DNA of 45,250 nucleotides from a virus. The notes beneath the pieces are model-generated. The model did no database searches and had not been told where the DNA came from. It saw only the letters and a list, made by a program, of their open reading frames with translations. Below, one piece after another: positions 1 to 9,209 of this stretch. How positions within the stretch are numbered: the first letter of the stretch is position 1; each line of letters opens with the position of its first letter. The DNA lies in the IMG/VR virus record IMGVR_UViG_3300017730_000019, positions 1 through 45,250 of that record. The stretch is one strand, 5' to 3'. The translations under genes were made by a program, and so were the position numbers.

Positions 1-2556
1 CCTAAAAAATTGGTTACACTAAGAATTTTAGCACCAAGAAAATTATTTGGTCAAGAAGTACCTGTGAGATTTCAAACACTTAGAAGAGGCCCTTTTCTTA
101 AAACCGATACGGGTAAAACAGAGACTTTTAGTTTTGACGGAACAATCCCATCACCAAGTAGAAAAATGGTAAAAAAGATGAAGAAGAAAGGGAACACTTC
201 AGTTCCTTATGGTAGTGGTTATGAAAAAATAAAAGAGGACAGAACTAAAATCAAAAAAGTAGTTGGTATCTATGGTGGTAGATTTCAACCATTTGGCCCT
301 CATCATAAAAAAACCTATGATTGGTTGAAGTCAAGAGTAGATGATGCTTACATCACTACATCAAATATAAAACAACCACCAAGACATCCTATGAACTTTA
401 AAGAAAAAGTTCGTCATATGGTAAAGATGGGTATACCAAAAAATCGTATCATACAAGAAAAGTCACCTTATGTAGCTAACAATGTATTAAAAAAGTATGA
501 CGAGAAAACAACAGCTGTTATCTACATATTTGGTGCTAAAGACGCGGGTAGGTTAAAGGGTGGAAAGTATTTTAAAGATTATGATAAGAACAGAGGTAAT
601 ATATTAGGATATAAAGAACACGGTTATATTCTCACAGCTCCTCACGTATCTATTAAAGTGGGTGGTAAGGAAATAAGTGGAACTGTGATGAGACAGTTAC
701 TTGGTTCACCAGATTATGAAAAAGATAGAGAAAAATTATTTAAACAAGCTTTTGGATACTTTGACAAGGGTATCTATAATATGATGACAAATAAGTTTAA
801 AAAATTATTTGAAAATATAGATGCTTTTTTGGTAGGTCATAAAATATCAAAAATATTAAAAGAAGCTTCTTCAAGTGCTTTATCACCAACCGATGATGGG
901 CCACCTACATTTTATCGTGGTTTCTCAGATTACAAAAAATATTCTAAATCATGGTTGGATGATATGTACGCAGGTCAAGGGTGGGAAGTGATAAATTATA
1001 TTTTATCAAAACATGCAATTAATCCTGATTACGATTATACACTTAGTTATTCAACTGTACCAGCAGTAGCTTATGGTAAAACCCAATCAGGTGATTATGG
1101 TTCAAGGTTTGGTGTTAATAGTCCGATAGACTCGTATAAGGCTTACATAAACGATGTGGTATTAAGCAATCTTGGATATGAATTAATAAAGTGGATGGGA
1201 ATAACACCTGACGGAAAATCATATACAGGTGTCGAAGTAGAAACACCAGTTGTTGGTGGTGTTGGTAAAGATAATGTTGCTAATACCGAAGTTGATAAGT
1301 TAGATTTAAAAGAAGAAGTCAAGTTAATCATTGAGGGTGGAGCATACGGACATATGAATCATCCCTTTGATGATAAAAATCTTAAGTTTTCAGATTTAAA
1401 ACAGATAGTTATTAATGGACTCGGTGGTAATTTAAGCCGAGAAGATAATGTTACAGAGAAACTTGATGGTCAAAACCTAATGGTTTCTTGGGTAAATGGG
1501 AAATTGGTTACAGCTAGAAACAAAGGACAACTTAAAAATTTTGGAGCAACAGCGATGGATACGGCTGGTGTAGCATCTAAATTCGCTGGTAGAGGTGACA
1601 TAAGAAACGCTTTTGTTTTCGCTATGAAAGACCTAAGTAAAGCAGTAGGTAAATTATCCGACCCACAAAAAGAAAAAGTTTTTAGTAATGGTAAAAGATG
1701 GATGAACTTAGAAGTTATATATCCTGCTTCGGCTAACGTAATAGATTATGATAAATCACAAATTATTTTTCATGGGACTTTAGAGTACAATGAAAGTGGT
1801 AAAGCAATAGGACAACCTAAAGATTCTGCTCGTATGTTAGCAGGTATGATAAAACAGGTAAATCAAAATATTCAAAAGCATTTTAAAATAGGCAAACCAC
1901 AATTCTTATCAGTACCAAAAACACAAAACTTTGGTACAAAGAAAAAAACTTATTTAGCTAGGTTAGATAAATTAAAAAAACAATATGCCCTAAAAGATAA
2001 TGATACATTAGCACTTTATCATCAAAGATTTTGGGAAGAATTTATTTTTAACGCTGCAAAACAATATCGTTATAAGATACCTAATACTATATTAGTAAAT
2101 TTAACAAAAAGATGGGCATTTATTGATAAATCATATTCTGTTCAAACAATGAGAAAAGATATAGACAATAAAAAGTTTCTTGATTGGGCATTATCATTCG
2201 ATAAAACAGACCACGCAAAGTATGTAAAGCAAAACATGAAACCATTTGAAGTTTTATTTTTTGACGTGGGTGCAGAAATACTAAAAAACATTAGTGGATA
2301 TTTAGTTGCATCGCCAGACAAAGCAGTACAGAAAATAAGAAAAGATGTAATAAAAGCGATAAAGACAGTAAAGAGTGGAGGTGATATCAAAAAAATTGAA
2401 ACACTTAGACATCAACTCAGTAAGTTAGAAAAGATTGGCGGACTATCATCAATAGTTCCTACTGAGGGAATAGTGTTTAAATATAAAGGAAATACATATA
2501 AGTTTACAGGCGCTTTTGCACCTGTTAATCAAATATTAGGATTATTAAATTTTTAG
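1..2556 (+). CDS. Nucleotidylyltransferase and polynucleotide ligase-like fusion protein (5' end outside window)
   Basis: The frame is open to the left edge, so the true start probably lies upstream; residues here are counted from the TTG at position 10. An N-terminal domain carries the HIGH-type motif of the nucleotidylyltransferase (cytidylyltransferase/NMNAT) superfamily, GRFQPFGPHH at 90-99, and its partner ISGTVMR at 222-228. A C-terminal domain carries covalent-nucleotidyltransferase (ligase) motifs: EKLDGQN at 483-489 with K484 as the predicted adenylated lysine, ARNKG near 502-506, NLEV around E568 (motif III) and EGIVFK at 819-824 (motif IV). The middle part (about 285-450) is not recognised. 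Related cytidylyltransferase-like proteins occur in marine T4-like phages. Substrate is unknown: NAD-linked metabolism or RNA/DNA end repair are both possible. It lies 8 bases upstream of the next gene, in the packaging cluster. Confidence 0.72.
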   Translation, partial: PKKLVTLRILAPRKLFGQEVPVRFQTLRRGPFLKTDTGKTETFSFDGTIPSPSRKMVKKMKKKGNTSVPYGSGYEKIKEDRTKIKKVVGIYGGRFQPFGPHHKKTYDWLKSRVDDAYITTSNIKQPPRHPMNFKEKVRHMVKMGIPKNRIIQEKSPYVANNVLKKYDEKTTAVIYIFGAKDAGRLKGGKYFKDYDKNRGNILGYKEHGYILTAPHVSIKVGGKEISGTVMRQLLGSPDYEKDREKLFKQAFGYFDKGIYNMMTNKFKKLFENIDAFLVGHKISKILKEASSSALSPTDDGPPTFYRGFSDYKKYSKSWLDDMYAGQGWEVINYILSKHAINPDYDYTLSYSTVPAVAYGKTQSGDYGSRFGVNSPIDSYKAYINDVVLSNLGYELIKWMGITPDGKSYTGVEVETPVVGGVGKDNVANTEVDKLDLKEEVKLIIEGGAYGHMNHPFDDKNLKFSDLKQIVINGLGGNLSREDNVTEKLDGQNLMVSWVNGKLVTARNKGQLKNFGATAMDTAGVASKFAGRGDIRNAFVFAMKDLSKAVGKLSDPQKEKVFSNGKRWMNLEVIYPASANVIDYDKSQIIFHGTLEYNESGKAIGQPKDSARMLAGMIKQVNQNIQKHFKIGKPQFLSVPKTQNFGTKKKTYLARLDKLKKQYALKDNDTLALYHQRFWEEFIFNAAKQYRYKIPNTILVNLTKRWAFIDKSYSVQTMRKDIDNKKFLDWALSFDKTDHAKYVKQNMKPFEVLFFDVGAEILKNISGYLVASPDKAVQKIRKDVIKAIKTVKSGGDIKKIETLRHQLSKLEKIGGLSSIVPTEGIVFKYKGNTYKFTGAFAPVNQILGLLNF

Positions 2557-2564
2557 AGGTTATT

Positions 2565-3086
2565 ATGGGAAAAAGTAGGGAAGAAGTTCGACAAGATAAA
2601 GCTATGCGTGCTATATTAAGAGGTGAAGCACCTGAAAAAAGAGTCATGGTTGGATATGATACAAAAGATGAAACAACTGGTGACCAGATAGATAGACTAT
2701 CTGATATTATGAAAGAAGCCAGAATGCCTTGGTTTTGTCCAAGTTGTAATCGGGTGATGAAAAAAAGATTAGATAACAAAATGTGGGTTCTTTACAATCA
2801 TTGTTTTGAGTGTCAGATACAAGCAGAACATAAGATGAGAGTTAACGGAACATATGATGAATGGATTAAAAGTAAAGAAAAAGAAAATAGGATAGCTTGG
2901 ATACAAGAACAACGAGAATCTATTGAAGAGTGGAGAGGTCAAAAAGCACCATCGGTATATAATCAAATAAATCCTGATGGACAGCAGTTATCAAAAGAAA
3001 AGTGGTTAAATGATAGTGAAGAGTTGAATAAAAAAGCAGATGAGGCTCTTGAATACTTAGAAGAAATGGAAAAAAATTTACAATAA
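2565..3086 (+). CDS. Zinc-ribbon protein of unknown function upstream of terminase
   Basis: A 173-residue protein with a four-cysteine zinc ribbon: C58-x2-C61 and C80-x2-C83. The N-terminal part is charged, and the C-terminal 60 residues are rich in E and K and likely helical or coiled coil. The start follows AGAGG at a normal distance. It ends directly against the next start codon (TAA then ATG). Its position just before the terminase genes suggests a role in packaging or head completion, but I do not recognise the family. A divergent terminase small subunit is possible and unproven. Confidence 0.75.
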   Translation: MGKSREEVRQDKAMRAILRGEAPEKRVMVGYDTKDETTGDQIDRLSDIMKEARMPWFCPSCNRVMKKRLDNKMWVLYNHCFECQIQAEHKMRVNGTYDEWIKSKEKENRIAWIQEQRESIEEWRGQKAPSVYNQINPDGQQLSKEKWLNDSEELNKKADEALEYLEEMEKNLQ

Positions 3087-3368
3087 ATGTTTGATAAACA
3101 TAAATCATACGTAATTAGTGGAACTAAAATAATCAGATTGTTAGAGCTGATTGAGGATTTACAAGACATAGCAGGTGATTATGCAGATGAGACAGGCGTG
3201 GGTTATGAAATTGAAGAGGATTTTGAAACTTTAGTAGAGGATGTTTTGAAATCAGATATATTTTCTGAAATGGATTTATGTGAAGTGACAGGCAGATACA
3301 CTTTGAGTGATATAATGGAAAGGGTTGGATTGAAATATTCAACAAAAGGAAGTAATGGACAGAAATAA
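3087..3368 (+). CDS. Small acidic protein, candidate terminase small subunit by position only
   Basis: This is a 93-residue acidic protein, probably mostly helical. The ATG immediately follows the upstream stop codon, which suggests translational coupling, and the 3' end overlaps gp17 by 14 bases. In T4 the small terminase subunit gp16 precedes gp17, so this is a positional candidate. It is much shorter than T4 gp16, and I see no clear helix-turn-helix. Function is therefore unassigned. Confidence 0.65.
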   Translation: MFDKHKSYVISGTKIIRLLELIEDLQDIAGDYADETGVGYEIEEDFETLVEDVLKSDIFSEMDLCEVTGRYTLSDIMERVGLKYSTKGSNGQK

Positions 3369-4938
3369 AAAAGGGCAATTAAAAGATGTAATAAAGCAGG
3401 AGTACGTAAAATGTGCAGCTGATCCTGTATACTTTTTAAAAAAGTATTGTGTCATACAACACCCTATGCATGGAAAAATACCATTCCATCTTTATGACTT
3501 TCAAGAAAATACAGTATCCGATTTTGTACAACATAGGTTTAATATTATTTTAAAAGCTCGTCAGTTAGGTATATCTACATTGACAGCTGGATATTCGTTA
3601 TGGATGATGACGTTTCATCAAGATAAAAATATCTTGGTAATTGCTACAAAACAAGAGGTAGCTAAAAACTTGGTAACAAAGGTACGTGTTATGCACGCGA
3701 GTTTACCTGGTTGGTTAAAACAAAAGTGTGTTGAAGATAACAAATTGAGTTTGAGATACAAGAATGGTTCTCAGATAAAAGCTGTATCGAGTGGAGAAGA
3801 TAGTGGTCGTTCTGAAGCTCTGTCTTTATTGATACTTGATGAGGCAGCTTTTATTGACAAGATAGATGGCATATGGGCAGCGGCATCACAAACGTTATCA
3901 ACTGGTGGACAATGTATCGCATTATCTACACCAAATGGTGTTGGTAATTGGTTTCACAGAACTTGGATGGATGCAGAAGATGGTTTGAATGATTTTAATT
4001 TTACAAGACTCCATTGGACTGTACATCCAGATAGAGCTGAAGATTGGAGAGAGGAACAAGATAAATTACTTGGCCCATCACTAGCGGCTCAAGAATGTGA
4101 TTGTGACTTCATTACTTCTGGTCAAAGTGTGGTTGATGGTGTAATATTAGAAGAATATAGACAAAAACATTTAAGAGAGCCAATTGAAAAAAGAGGCATT
4201 GATAGTAATGTTTGGATATGGGAACCACCAAACTACACAAAAGATTACATAGTATGTGCTGACGTTAGTAGAGGAGATAGTACAGACTACTCAGCTTTTC
4301 ATATTTTGGATATAGAAACATTAGAGCAAGTCGCAGAATATAAAGGTAGAATGTCCACACGAGATTATGGTAATTTATTAGTGAACATCGCAACCGAGTA
4401 TAATAATGCACTGCTGGTGATTGAGAACAACAATATTGGTTGGGCTACAATACAACAAACAATTGATAGGGGATACGAAAACCTTTTTTATATGAGTAAA
4501 GATTTACAGGTGGTTGATGTGCACAGACAGGTAAATAATAAAATAAATAGGTTGGAAAAGGGTTTAGTACCAGGTTTTACCCTAACATCTAAGACAAGAC
4601 CATTAGTAATCGCTAAATTAGAAGAATTTTTTAGAGAAAAGTCCGTCATAGTACATTCACAGCGATTAATTGATGAGTTGTTTGTATTTATATATAACGG
4701 AAGTAGAGCAGAGGCTATGAGAGGATATAACGATGACCTCGTTATGTCATTTTCAATGGGTCTTTGGATAAGAGAGACTGCCCTCAGATTAAGAGCAGAA
4801 GGAATTGAATTACAAAAAACAGCAATAACAAATATAAATTCACATAAAGGAATTTATACAAACGAAACCCAAAAAAATGATTCTTGGACAATGAGTGTTA
4901 ACAAGCAAGAAGAATCATTAGAGTGGTTAATTAAGTGA
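3355..4938 (+). CDS. gp17: Terminase large subunit (gp17), packaging ATPase-nuclease
   Basis: A 527-residue DNA packaging motor and headful nuclease. The N-terminal ATPase has a deviant Walker A, KARQLGIST (67-75), in which the lysine lies at the front of the loop and isoleucine replaces the lysine of T4's GKT. Walker B is LILDEAAF with D162 and catalytic E163, followed by the coupling motif ALSTPNG. The C-terminal RNase H-like nuclease has its acidic residues in ADVSRGD (D303), LLVIENNN (E357) and YNDDLVMS (D460/D461), as in T4 gp17. It docks on the portal, encoded next with an 8-base gap. It overlaps the preceding small gene by 14 bases. Confidence 0.96.
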   Translation: MDRNKKGQLKDVIKQEYVKCAADPVYFLKKYCVIQHPMHGKIPFHLYDFQENTVSDFVQHRFNIILKARQLGISTLTAGYSLWMMTFHQDKNILVIATKQEVAKNLVTKVRVMHASLPGWLKQKCVEDNKLSLRYKNGSQIKAVSSGEDSGRSEALSLLILDEAAFIDKIDGIWAAASQTLSTGGQCIALSTPNGVGNWFHRTWMDAEDGLNDFNFTRLHWTVHPDRAEDWREEQDKLLGPSLAAQECDCDFITSGQSVVDGVILEEYRQKHLREPIEKRGIDSNVWIWEPPNYTKDYIVCADVSRGDSTDYSAFHILDIETLEQVAEYKGRMSTRDYGNLLVNIATEYNNALLVIENNNIGWATIQQTIDRGYENLFYMSKDLQVVDVHRQVNNKINRLEKGLVPGFTLTSKTRPLVIAKLEEFFREKSVIVHSQRLIDELFVFIYNGSRAEAMRGYNDDLVMSFSMGLWIRETALRLRAEGIELQKTAITNINSHKGIYTNETQKNDSWTMSVNKQEESLEWLIK

Positions 4939-4946
4939 GGTAAAAA

Positions 4947-6761
4947 ATGGCAGATACAAGTTTATTTGCAAGACTACAAAGATTATTTTCTACAAATGTA
5001 ATTGTTAGGAATGTCGGAGGTAAACAACTTCGTGTTGCAGATACAAGTAGAACACAATCCTATTCTAGAAGTAATCTAGTTGATAGGTATCAAAAAATTT
5101 ATGCTGGTGCAGGATTGAGTGGATATTCAGACAGCCTAACAACGAAATCGATGAGATTAAATCTTTTTCAAGACTATGAGGCTATGGATGCTGATGCTAT
5201 AATTTCTTCAGCTTTGGATATCTATTCAGATGAGTCAACCATGAAATCAGAATATGGTGAGGTACTAACAATCAATTCTAGTAATGACCAAATAAAGAAA
5301 ATTCTACATAATCTTTTTTATGATATATTGAATATAGAATTTAATCTATGGCCATGGATTCGTAATATGTGTAAGTATGGTGATTTCTTTTTAAAGTTAG
5401 ATATTGACGAAAAATATGGTATTACAAATGTAGTTCCCTTACCAGTTTATGATGTGACGAGATTAGAGGGTTTAGACCCGGAAAATCCTGAGTTTGTCAA
5501 GTTTGTTATAGAATCAAACAGTCAACCATCAAGATATAAAAAACAAAACTCCTCTACAAAAGAAGAATTAGAAAATTTCCAAGTAGCACACTTTAGATTG
5601 TTATCAGATTCTAATTACTTACCATATGGTAAATCACAAATTGAAGGTGGTAGAAAAATCTATAAACAATTGACACTTATGGAAGATGCTATGTTAATAC
5701 ATCGTATTATGAGAGCACCTGAAAAAAGAGTATTTAAATTAGATATTGGTAATATTCCACCAGCAGAGGTTGATAATTACATGCAACAAGTTATTAATAA
5801 AATGAAAAAGACACCCATTATTGATGAGACAACGGGTGATTACAACTTAAGATATAATATGCAGAATATAACTGAGGACTTTTTCTTACCTGTACGAGGA
5901 GGTGATAGTGGTACAAGTATAGATTCATTACCTGGTTTAACCTATGAAGCTACTGAGGACATTGAATATCTTAAAAATAAATTACTATCTTCATTGAGAA
6001 TACCAAAAGCATTCTTGGGATTTGAAGAAAATGTTGGTTCGAAAGCTACTTTAGCAGCTGAAGACGTAAGATTTGCTCGTACAATAGAACGTATACAAAG
6101 AATATCTGTAAGTGAATTGACTAAGATAGCTATTGTACATTTATATGCACAAGGATATACAGACTCAGATTTAATTGACTTTGATTTAAAATTAACAAGT
6201 CCATCCACAATATACGAACAAGAAAAGATAGAACTTTGGGATTCTAAGACAAGATTAGCTTCCTCAATGATTCAAGATGGTTTATTATCATCAGAATGGA
6301 TATACAAAAATATATTTAATTTTACTGATGAAGAAATCAAAAGTGAAGACGAGGGTATAGTAGATGACTTTAAACAAAAATTCAGACGTTCACAGATAGA
6401 AAATGAAGGAAACGATCCTGAGGAGAGTGGTGAAGCTACAGGCACACCATCCGATATGGCTATGGGAAGAACAGGACATGAGTTAGATGACAAGGGTGGT
6501 TCACCTAAAGGTGGTTTTGAGGGTGCTGGTCGTCCAAAAGAAACACCAAAGTATGGAAAAGATTTTAGTGCAAGAGGTAGAGACCCCTTGGGTAATGTAG
6601 ATAGAAAAAATGCTACAAAATCTTCAAGGACTTTGGCACTAGCACACTTCGATAAATTGAAGAAATCAATGAAATTGGATAACGAAACTAAAATTTTAAC
6701 TGAAACAAATGAATTACAACAAGAATATATTGAAGAAGTTGACTCCTTAACAAATGAATAA
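4947..6761 (+). CDS. gp20: Portal vertex protein (gp20)
   Basis: A 604-residue portal protein, the dodecameric ring at the unique capsid vertex through which DNA passes and on which the head assembles. Recognised by overall similarity to T4-type gp20, including the N-terminal part with AMDADAIISSALDIYSDEST and the central stretch RIMRAPEKRVFKLDIGN that is typical of this family and used in marine gp20 surveys. The C-terminus is a low-complexity G/E/K-rich tail (about 490-560). Start is supported by GAGGT upstream. Placed directly after gp17 rather than after gp19 as in T4. Confidence 0.96.
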   Translation: MADTSLFARLQRLFSTNVIVRNVGGKQLRVADTSRTQSYSRSNLVDRYQKIYAGAGLSGYSDSLTTKSMRLNLFQDYEAMDADAIISSALDIYSDESTMKSEYGEVLTINSSNDQIKKILHNLFYDILNIEFNLWPWIRNMCKYGDFFLKLDIDEKYGITNVVPLPVYDVTRLEGLDPENPEFVKFVIESNSQPSRYKKQNSSTKEELENFQVAHFRLLSDSNYLPYGKSQIEGGRKIYKQLTLMEDAMLIHRIMRAPEKRVFKLDIGNIPPAEVDNYMQQVINKMKKTPIIDETTGDYNLRYNMQNITEDFFLPVRGGDSGTSIDSLPGLTYEATEDIEYLKNKLLSSLRIPKAFLGFEENVGSKATLAAEDVRFARTIERIQRISVSELTKIAIVHLYAQGYTDSDLIDFDLKLTSPSTIYEQEKIELWDSKTRLASSMIQDGLLSSEWIYKNIFNFTDEEIKSEDEGIVDDFKQKFRRSQIENEGNDPEESGEATGTPSDMAMGRTGHELDDKGGSPKGGFEGAGRPKETPKYGKDFSARGRDPLGNVDRKNATKSSRTLALAHFDKLKKSMKLDNETKILTETNELQQEYIEEVDSLTNE

Positions 6762-6775
6762 AATCACTTTACTTT

Positions 6776-6783
6776 ATATTTAT
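6776..6783 (+). promoter_or_regulatory. Late promoter-like motif ATATTTAT
   Basis: Exact copy of the recurring 8-mer, in the 57-base gap between gp20 and the next gene, 35 bases before the preferred ATG at 6819. It is read as a candidate -10-type late element because of its position and recurrence; the strand of action is inferred. Confidence 0.5.
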
Positions 6784-6818
6784 AATTAACCATATATACT
6801 AAAATGGAGCTTTTTACA

Positions 6819-7694
6819 ATGGGTAAAAAATTAAAGCACTCGAAGATAAAAAATACGGGAATTCTTTACGAATTACTTACCAGACAAATCACCGTCGACG
6901 TTTTGAATGGAAAAGATTCTAAAGCCGTAGACATAGTTAAAGATACATTCAACGAAAACACTTGTTTAGGTAGAGAATTACAATTATACAAGTTGTTAAC
7001 AGAAAAAAATTATAAATCAGAAAATAAGGCTAATCACCTAATAGAGATTGTTGTAAATTCAAGAAAAAGAATTTCAAATGCTAAGATTAAGAATGAGAAG
7101 TATAATCTTATCAAAAAAATCAATGAGTCTTTTGACACTAAAGATTTTTTCAATGGTAGAATACCTAACTATAAATTATTAGCATCAATCTACAATGTAT
7201 TTCAAAGTGAATCGTCACGAGAAGAGTACAATGCGGAACAGGTTTTAAATTCTAAGTTTACTGTACTCGAGCACATTACTAATACTAACATGAATACTAA
7301 TGATAAGCAGGATAAAATTATTAAGGAATATAGTCAAAACGATAAAGACTTAAGACTATTAACTTATAAAATCTTAGTTGATAAATTCAACAAGAAATAT
7401 AAATCATTAGATGAATCTCAAAAAGGGCTGCTTAAAAATTACATTAATAATATAAGCAATACTAATCAGATGAGACAATTCGTTAATGAAGAAGTAAAAT
7501 CTGTTCGTAAAGAATTACAATATCACCTACCAAGAGTTAAGGATAAAGTAACTAAGATAAAACTTTATGAGGCGATAAAGCAAATAGTCAACTTAACAAA
7601 GGGTAGAGTAATAGAAGAAAAACAAGTTTTAAGTTTAATGAGATATTACGAGTTAGTTAAGGAGATTAATAATGTCCACAAACGACAAGATTAA
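6819..7694 (+). CDS. Conserved head-cluster protein between portal and protease genes
   Basis: A 291-residue basic, largely helical protein beginning MGKKLKHSKIKNTG. An in-frame ATG lies at 6804, but the ATG at 6819 is preceded by GGAG (6806-6809) at 9-base spacing, while nothing like a ribosome site precedes 6804, so I choose 6819. The phrase NTGILYELLTRQ looks like a conserved protein found between gp20 and gp21 in marine T4-like phages. In T4 this interval holds prohead core proteins (gp67, gp68), so a prohead or virion role is plausible from position only. It overlaps the next gene by 23 bases. Confidence 0.78.
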   Translation: MGKKLKHSKIKNTGILYELLTRQITVDVLNGKDSKAVDIVKDTFNENTCLGRELQLYKLLTEKNYKSENKANHLIEIVVNSRKRISNAKIKNEKYNLIKKINESFDTKDFFNGRIPNYKLLASIYNVFQSESSREEYNAEQVLNSKFTVLEHITNTNMNTNDKQDKIIKEYSQNDKDLRLLTYKILVDKFNKKYKSLDESQKGLLKNYINNISNTNQMRQFVNEEVKSVRKELQYHLPRVKDKVTKIKLYEAIKQIVNLTKGRVIEEKQVLSLMRYYELVKEINNVHKRQD

Positions 7695-8295
7695 AGAAAT
7701 TATCAGAAGGCTGATTCGTAAAGAAATTGAAGAAGCCTCTATGACAGGTAACCTTGATGGCGGTGAAGGGCCACCTAAAACACCATACGCTTTTCAGACT
7801 AAACCCAAGTCTAAGAAAGATAAAAAGAAAGAAAAGGCTATCACAACAGCTGGTGGATATTCTAAAGTGGATGAAGCTAAATTTCATGTTAAAGTCGATG
7901 GTTTAGGTAGTGTTATAGTTGATGCTGGTTCTAAGGCTGAAGCTAAAATGATTGTTGCAAAACAAATAAAGAAACGTGGAGATATTGTAAGCGTAACCAG
8001 AGTTCAACCAAGTAAAGCAAAACAGGTTGATAAGAGACTTGAAAGTGTAAACGAGGGGCAATACCACAATTATCGTAACGATGACACAATGACCCCAAGA
8101 CAAAAAATAGGTTGGTCAATGAGAGAAGTTCGTGATAAATTAAATGAGCTTGATAAACTTGTTAAGATAAATGTAAGACTTAAAAACGAACTTAATGTGG
8201 ATTCTAAAACCTATTGGAAAAGAACCCATGCGGCTATGAAAAAAATAAGTGAAAGATTAGTGAAATTAGCCAATAAAGTTGGACAACTATACTAA
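7672..8295 (+). CDS. Putative prohead-associated protein, possible gp21 substrate
   Basis: A 207-residue basic protein. Start ATG is preceded by AAGGAG (7659-7664). After a charged N-terminal helix (about 5-20) there is I-E-E followed by A at 19-22, matching the T4 prohead protease consensus (I/L-x-E, cut before A or G). A GGEGPPKTPYAF stretch follows, then a K-rich segment and a compact alpha/beta-looking region (about 60-115). The C-terminal third is helical. Directly upstream of the protease gene. Function unassigned; a cleaved core or internal head protein fits the context. Confidence 0.72.
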   Translation: MSTNDKIKEIIRRLIRKEIEEASMTGNLDGGEGPPKTPYAFQTKPKSKKDKKKEKAITTAGGYSKVDEAKFHVKVDGLGSVIVDAGSKAEAKMIVAKQIKKRGDIVSVTRVQPSKAKQVDKRLESVNEGQYHNYRNDDTMTPRQKIGWSMREVRDKLNELDKLVKINVRLKNELNVDSKTYWKRTHAAMKKISERLVKLANKVGQLY

Positions 8296-8306
8296 AGGAG
8301 TTAGGT

Positions 8307-8924
8307 GTGAATAAGCAACTAATAGTAGATTATCTACCATTTGAAATAGAACCAGACCAGATTAATGAATCCATAAAAGAAAACAATGGTAAATTAGTGG
8401 TTAGAGGTGTTTTACAAAGAGCTGAATCAAAAAATCAGAATGGTAGAGTATACCCAAAAGATATATTGATGAGAGAAGCTAAAAAATATACTGAAGAATT
8501 TATAGACCAAAGAAGAGCTATGGGTGAATTAGACCATCCAGAGTCTTCGGTTGTAAATCTACAAAATGTATCTCACAATGTAAAGAAGATGCACTTTGAG
8601 GGTGACAACCTTATGGGTGAAGTTGAGGTTTTAGGTACACCAAGTGGTAATATTTTAAAAGAATTATTTAAATCAGGTATTAAGTTAGGTATATCCTCAA
8701 GGGGTATGGGTTCAGTTGAGACTGTAAATGAGAATGGTTCAGAAGCACAAGAAGTTCAACCCGACTTTGAATTAATCGCTTTTGACTTTGTATCCAATCC
8801 GTCAACACATGGAGCTTTTATGTATCCTGTAAACGAGTCGGTAAATAAAGAAATACCATCTGGTAGAACTTGTGGTGAATATTGTAAAGTAGAATCAATT
8901 ATTAACGATATAATGAGAGGTTAG
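8307..8924 (+). CDS. gp21: Prohead core protease (gp21)
   Basis: A 205-residue serine protease of the T4 gp21/herpes assemblin-like fold, similar in size to T4 gp21. It begins with GTG at 8307, set 6 bases after AAAGGAG. Expected active-site regions are visible: GELDHP with H77, and GISSRGMG with S130/S131, together with the early NGRVYP and later FDFVSNPSTHG segments of the family. It digests the scaffold and trims capsid and internal proteins during maturation, usually after (I/L)-x-E. Likely substrates are neighbours: gp22, gp23 and the small leader-bearing proteins. Confidence 0.93.
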   Translation: MNKQLIVDYLPFEIEPDQINESIKENNGKLVVRGVLQRAESKNQNGRVYPKDILMREAKKYTEEFIDQRRAMGELDHPESSVVNLQNVSHNVKKMHFEGDNLMGEVEVLGTPSGNILKELFKSGIKLGISSRGMGSVETVNENGSEAQEVQPDFELIAFDFVSNPSTHGAFMYPVNESVNKEIPSGRTCGEYCKVESIINDIMRG

Positions 8925-9209
8925 ATGTCACAAGAATCAATAAAAATATGGAAAAAGTGGAGAGATTGGAGACTTGAAGAAGAAAAAATTCCAATGGGCT
9001 TTGCTGGATACAAAAATTACTTCGACACCATTGAAAAAGCTATGGAGAGAGTTGAAAGAAATATGAAAACTCTTATCAAAGATTTAGCAAGAGACAAAGA
9101 TGGTGATTACAAAAAAGAAGTATTAGAATTACAAAAAATATACAAAAGAAACTTGATAGAATTGAAAGTAAAATTTGCGGACTTCAAAAGAAAGAATACT
9201 GATGATTAA
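8925..9209 (+). CDS. Small helical protein of unknown function
   Basis: A 94-residue, highly charged protein with W-rich N-terminus (KIWKKWRDWR) and long amphipathic helices, probably coiled coil. The ATG abuts the stop codon of gp21 (TAG then ATG), so it is likely translationally coupled. The 3' end overlaps the next gene by 8 bases. No family recognised. Position in the head cluster suggests a virion or prohead role, as inference only. Confidence 0.7.
   Translation: MSQESIKIWKKWRDWRLEEEKIPMGFAGYKNYFDTIEKAMERVERNMKTLIKDLARDKDGDYKKEVLELQKIYKRNLIELKVKFADFKRKNTDD

Noticed and set aside
3087-3368. Firm naming of the 93-residue protein as terminase small subunit gp16
   Set aside because: Position fits but size and sequence give no support; left as a candidate.
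6804-6818. Upstream in-frame ATG of the gene starting at 6819
   Set aside because: No ribosome site before it; the GGAG that would serve 6819 begins inside this ATG.
9175-9201. Upstream in-frame TTG start for the 9202 gene
   Set aside because: It would add nine residues before the conserved MIKLK leader and extend the overlap with the previous gene.
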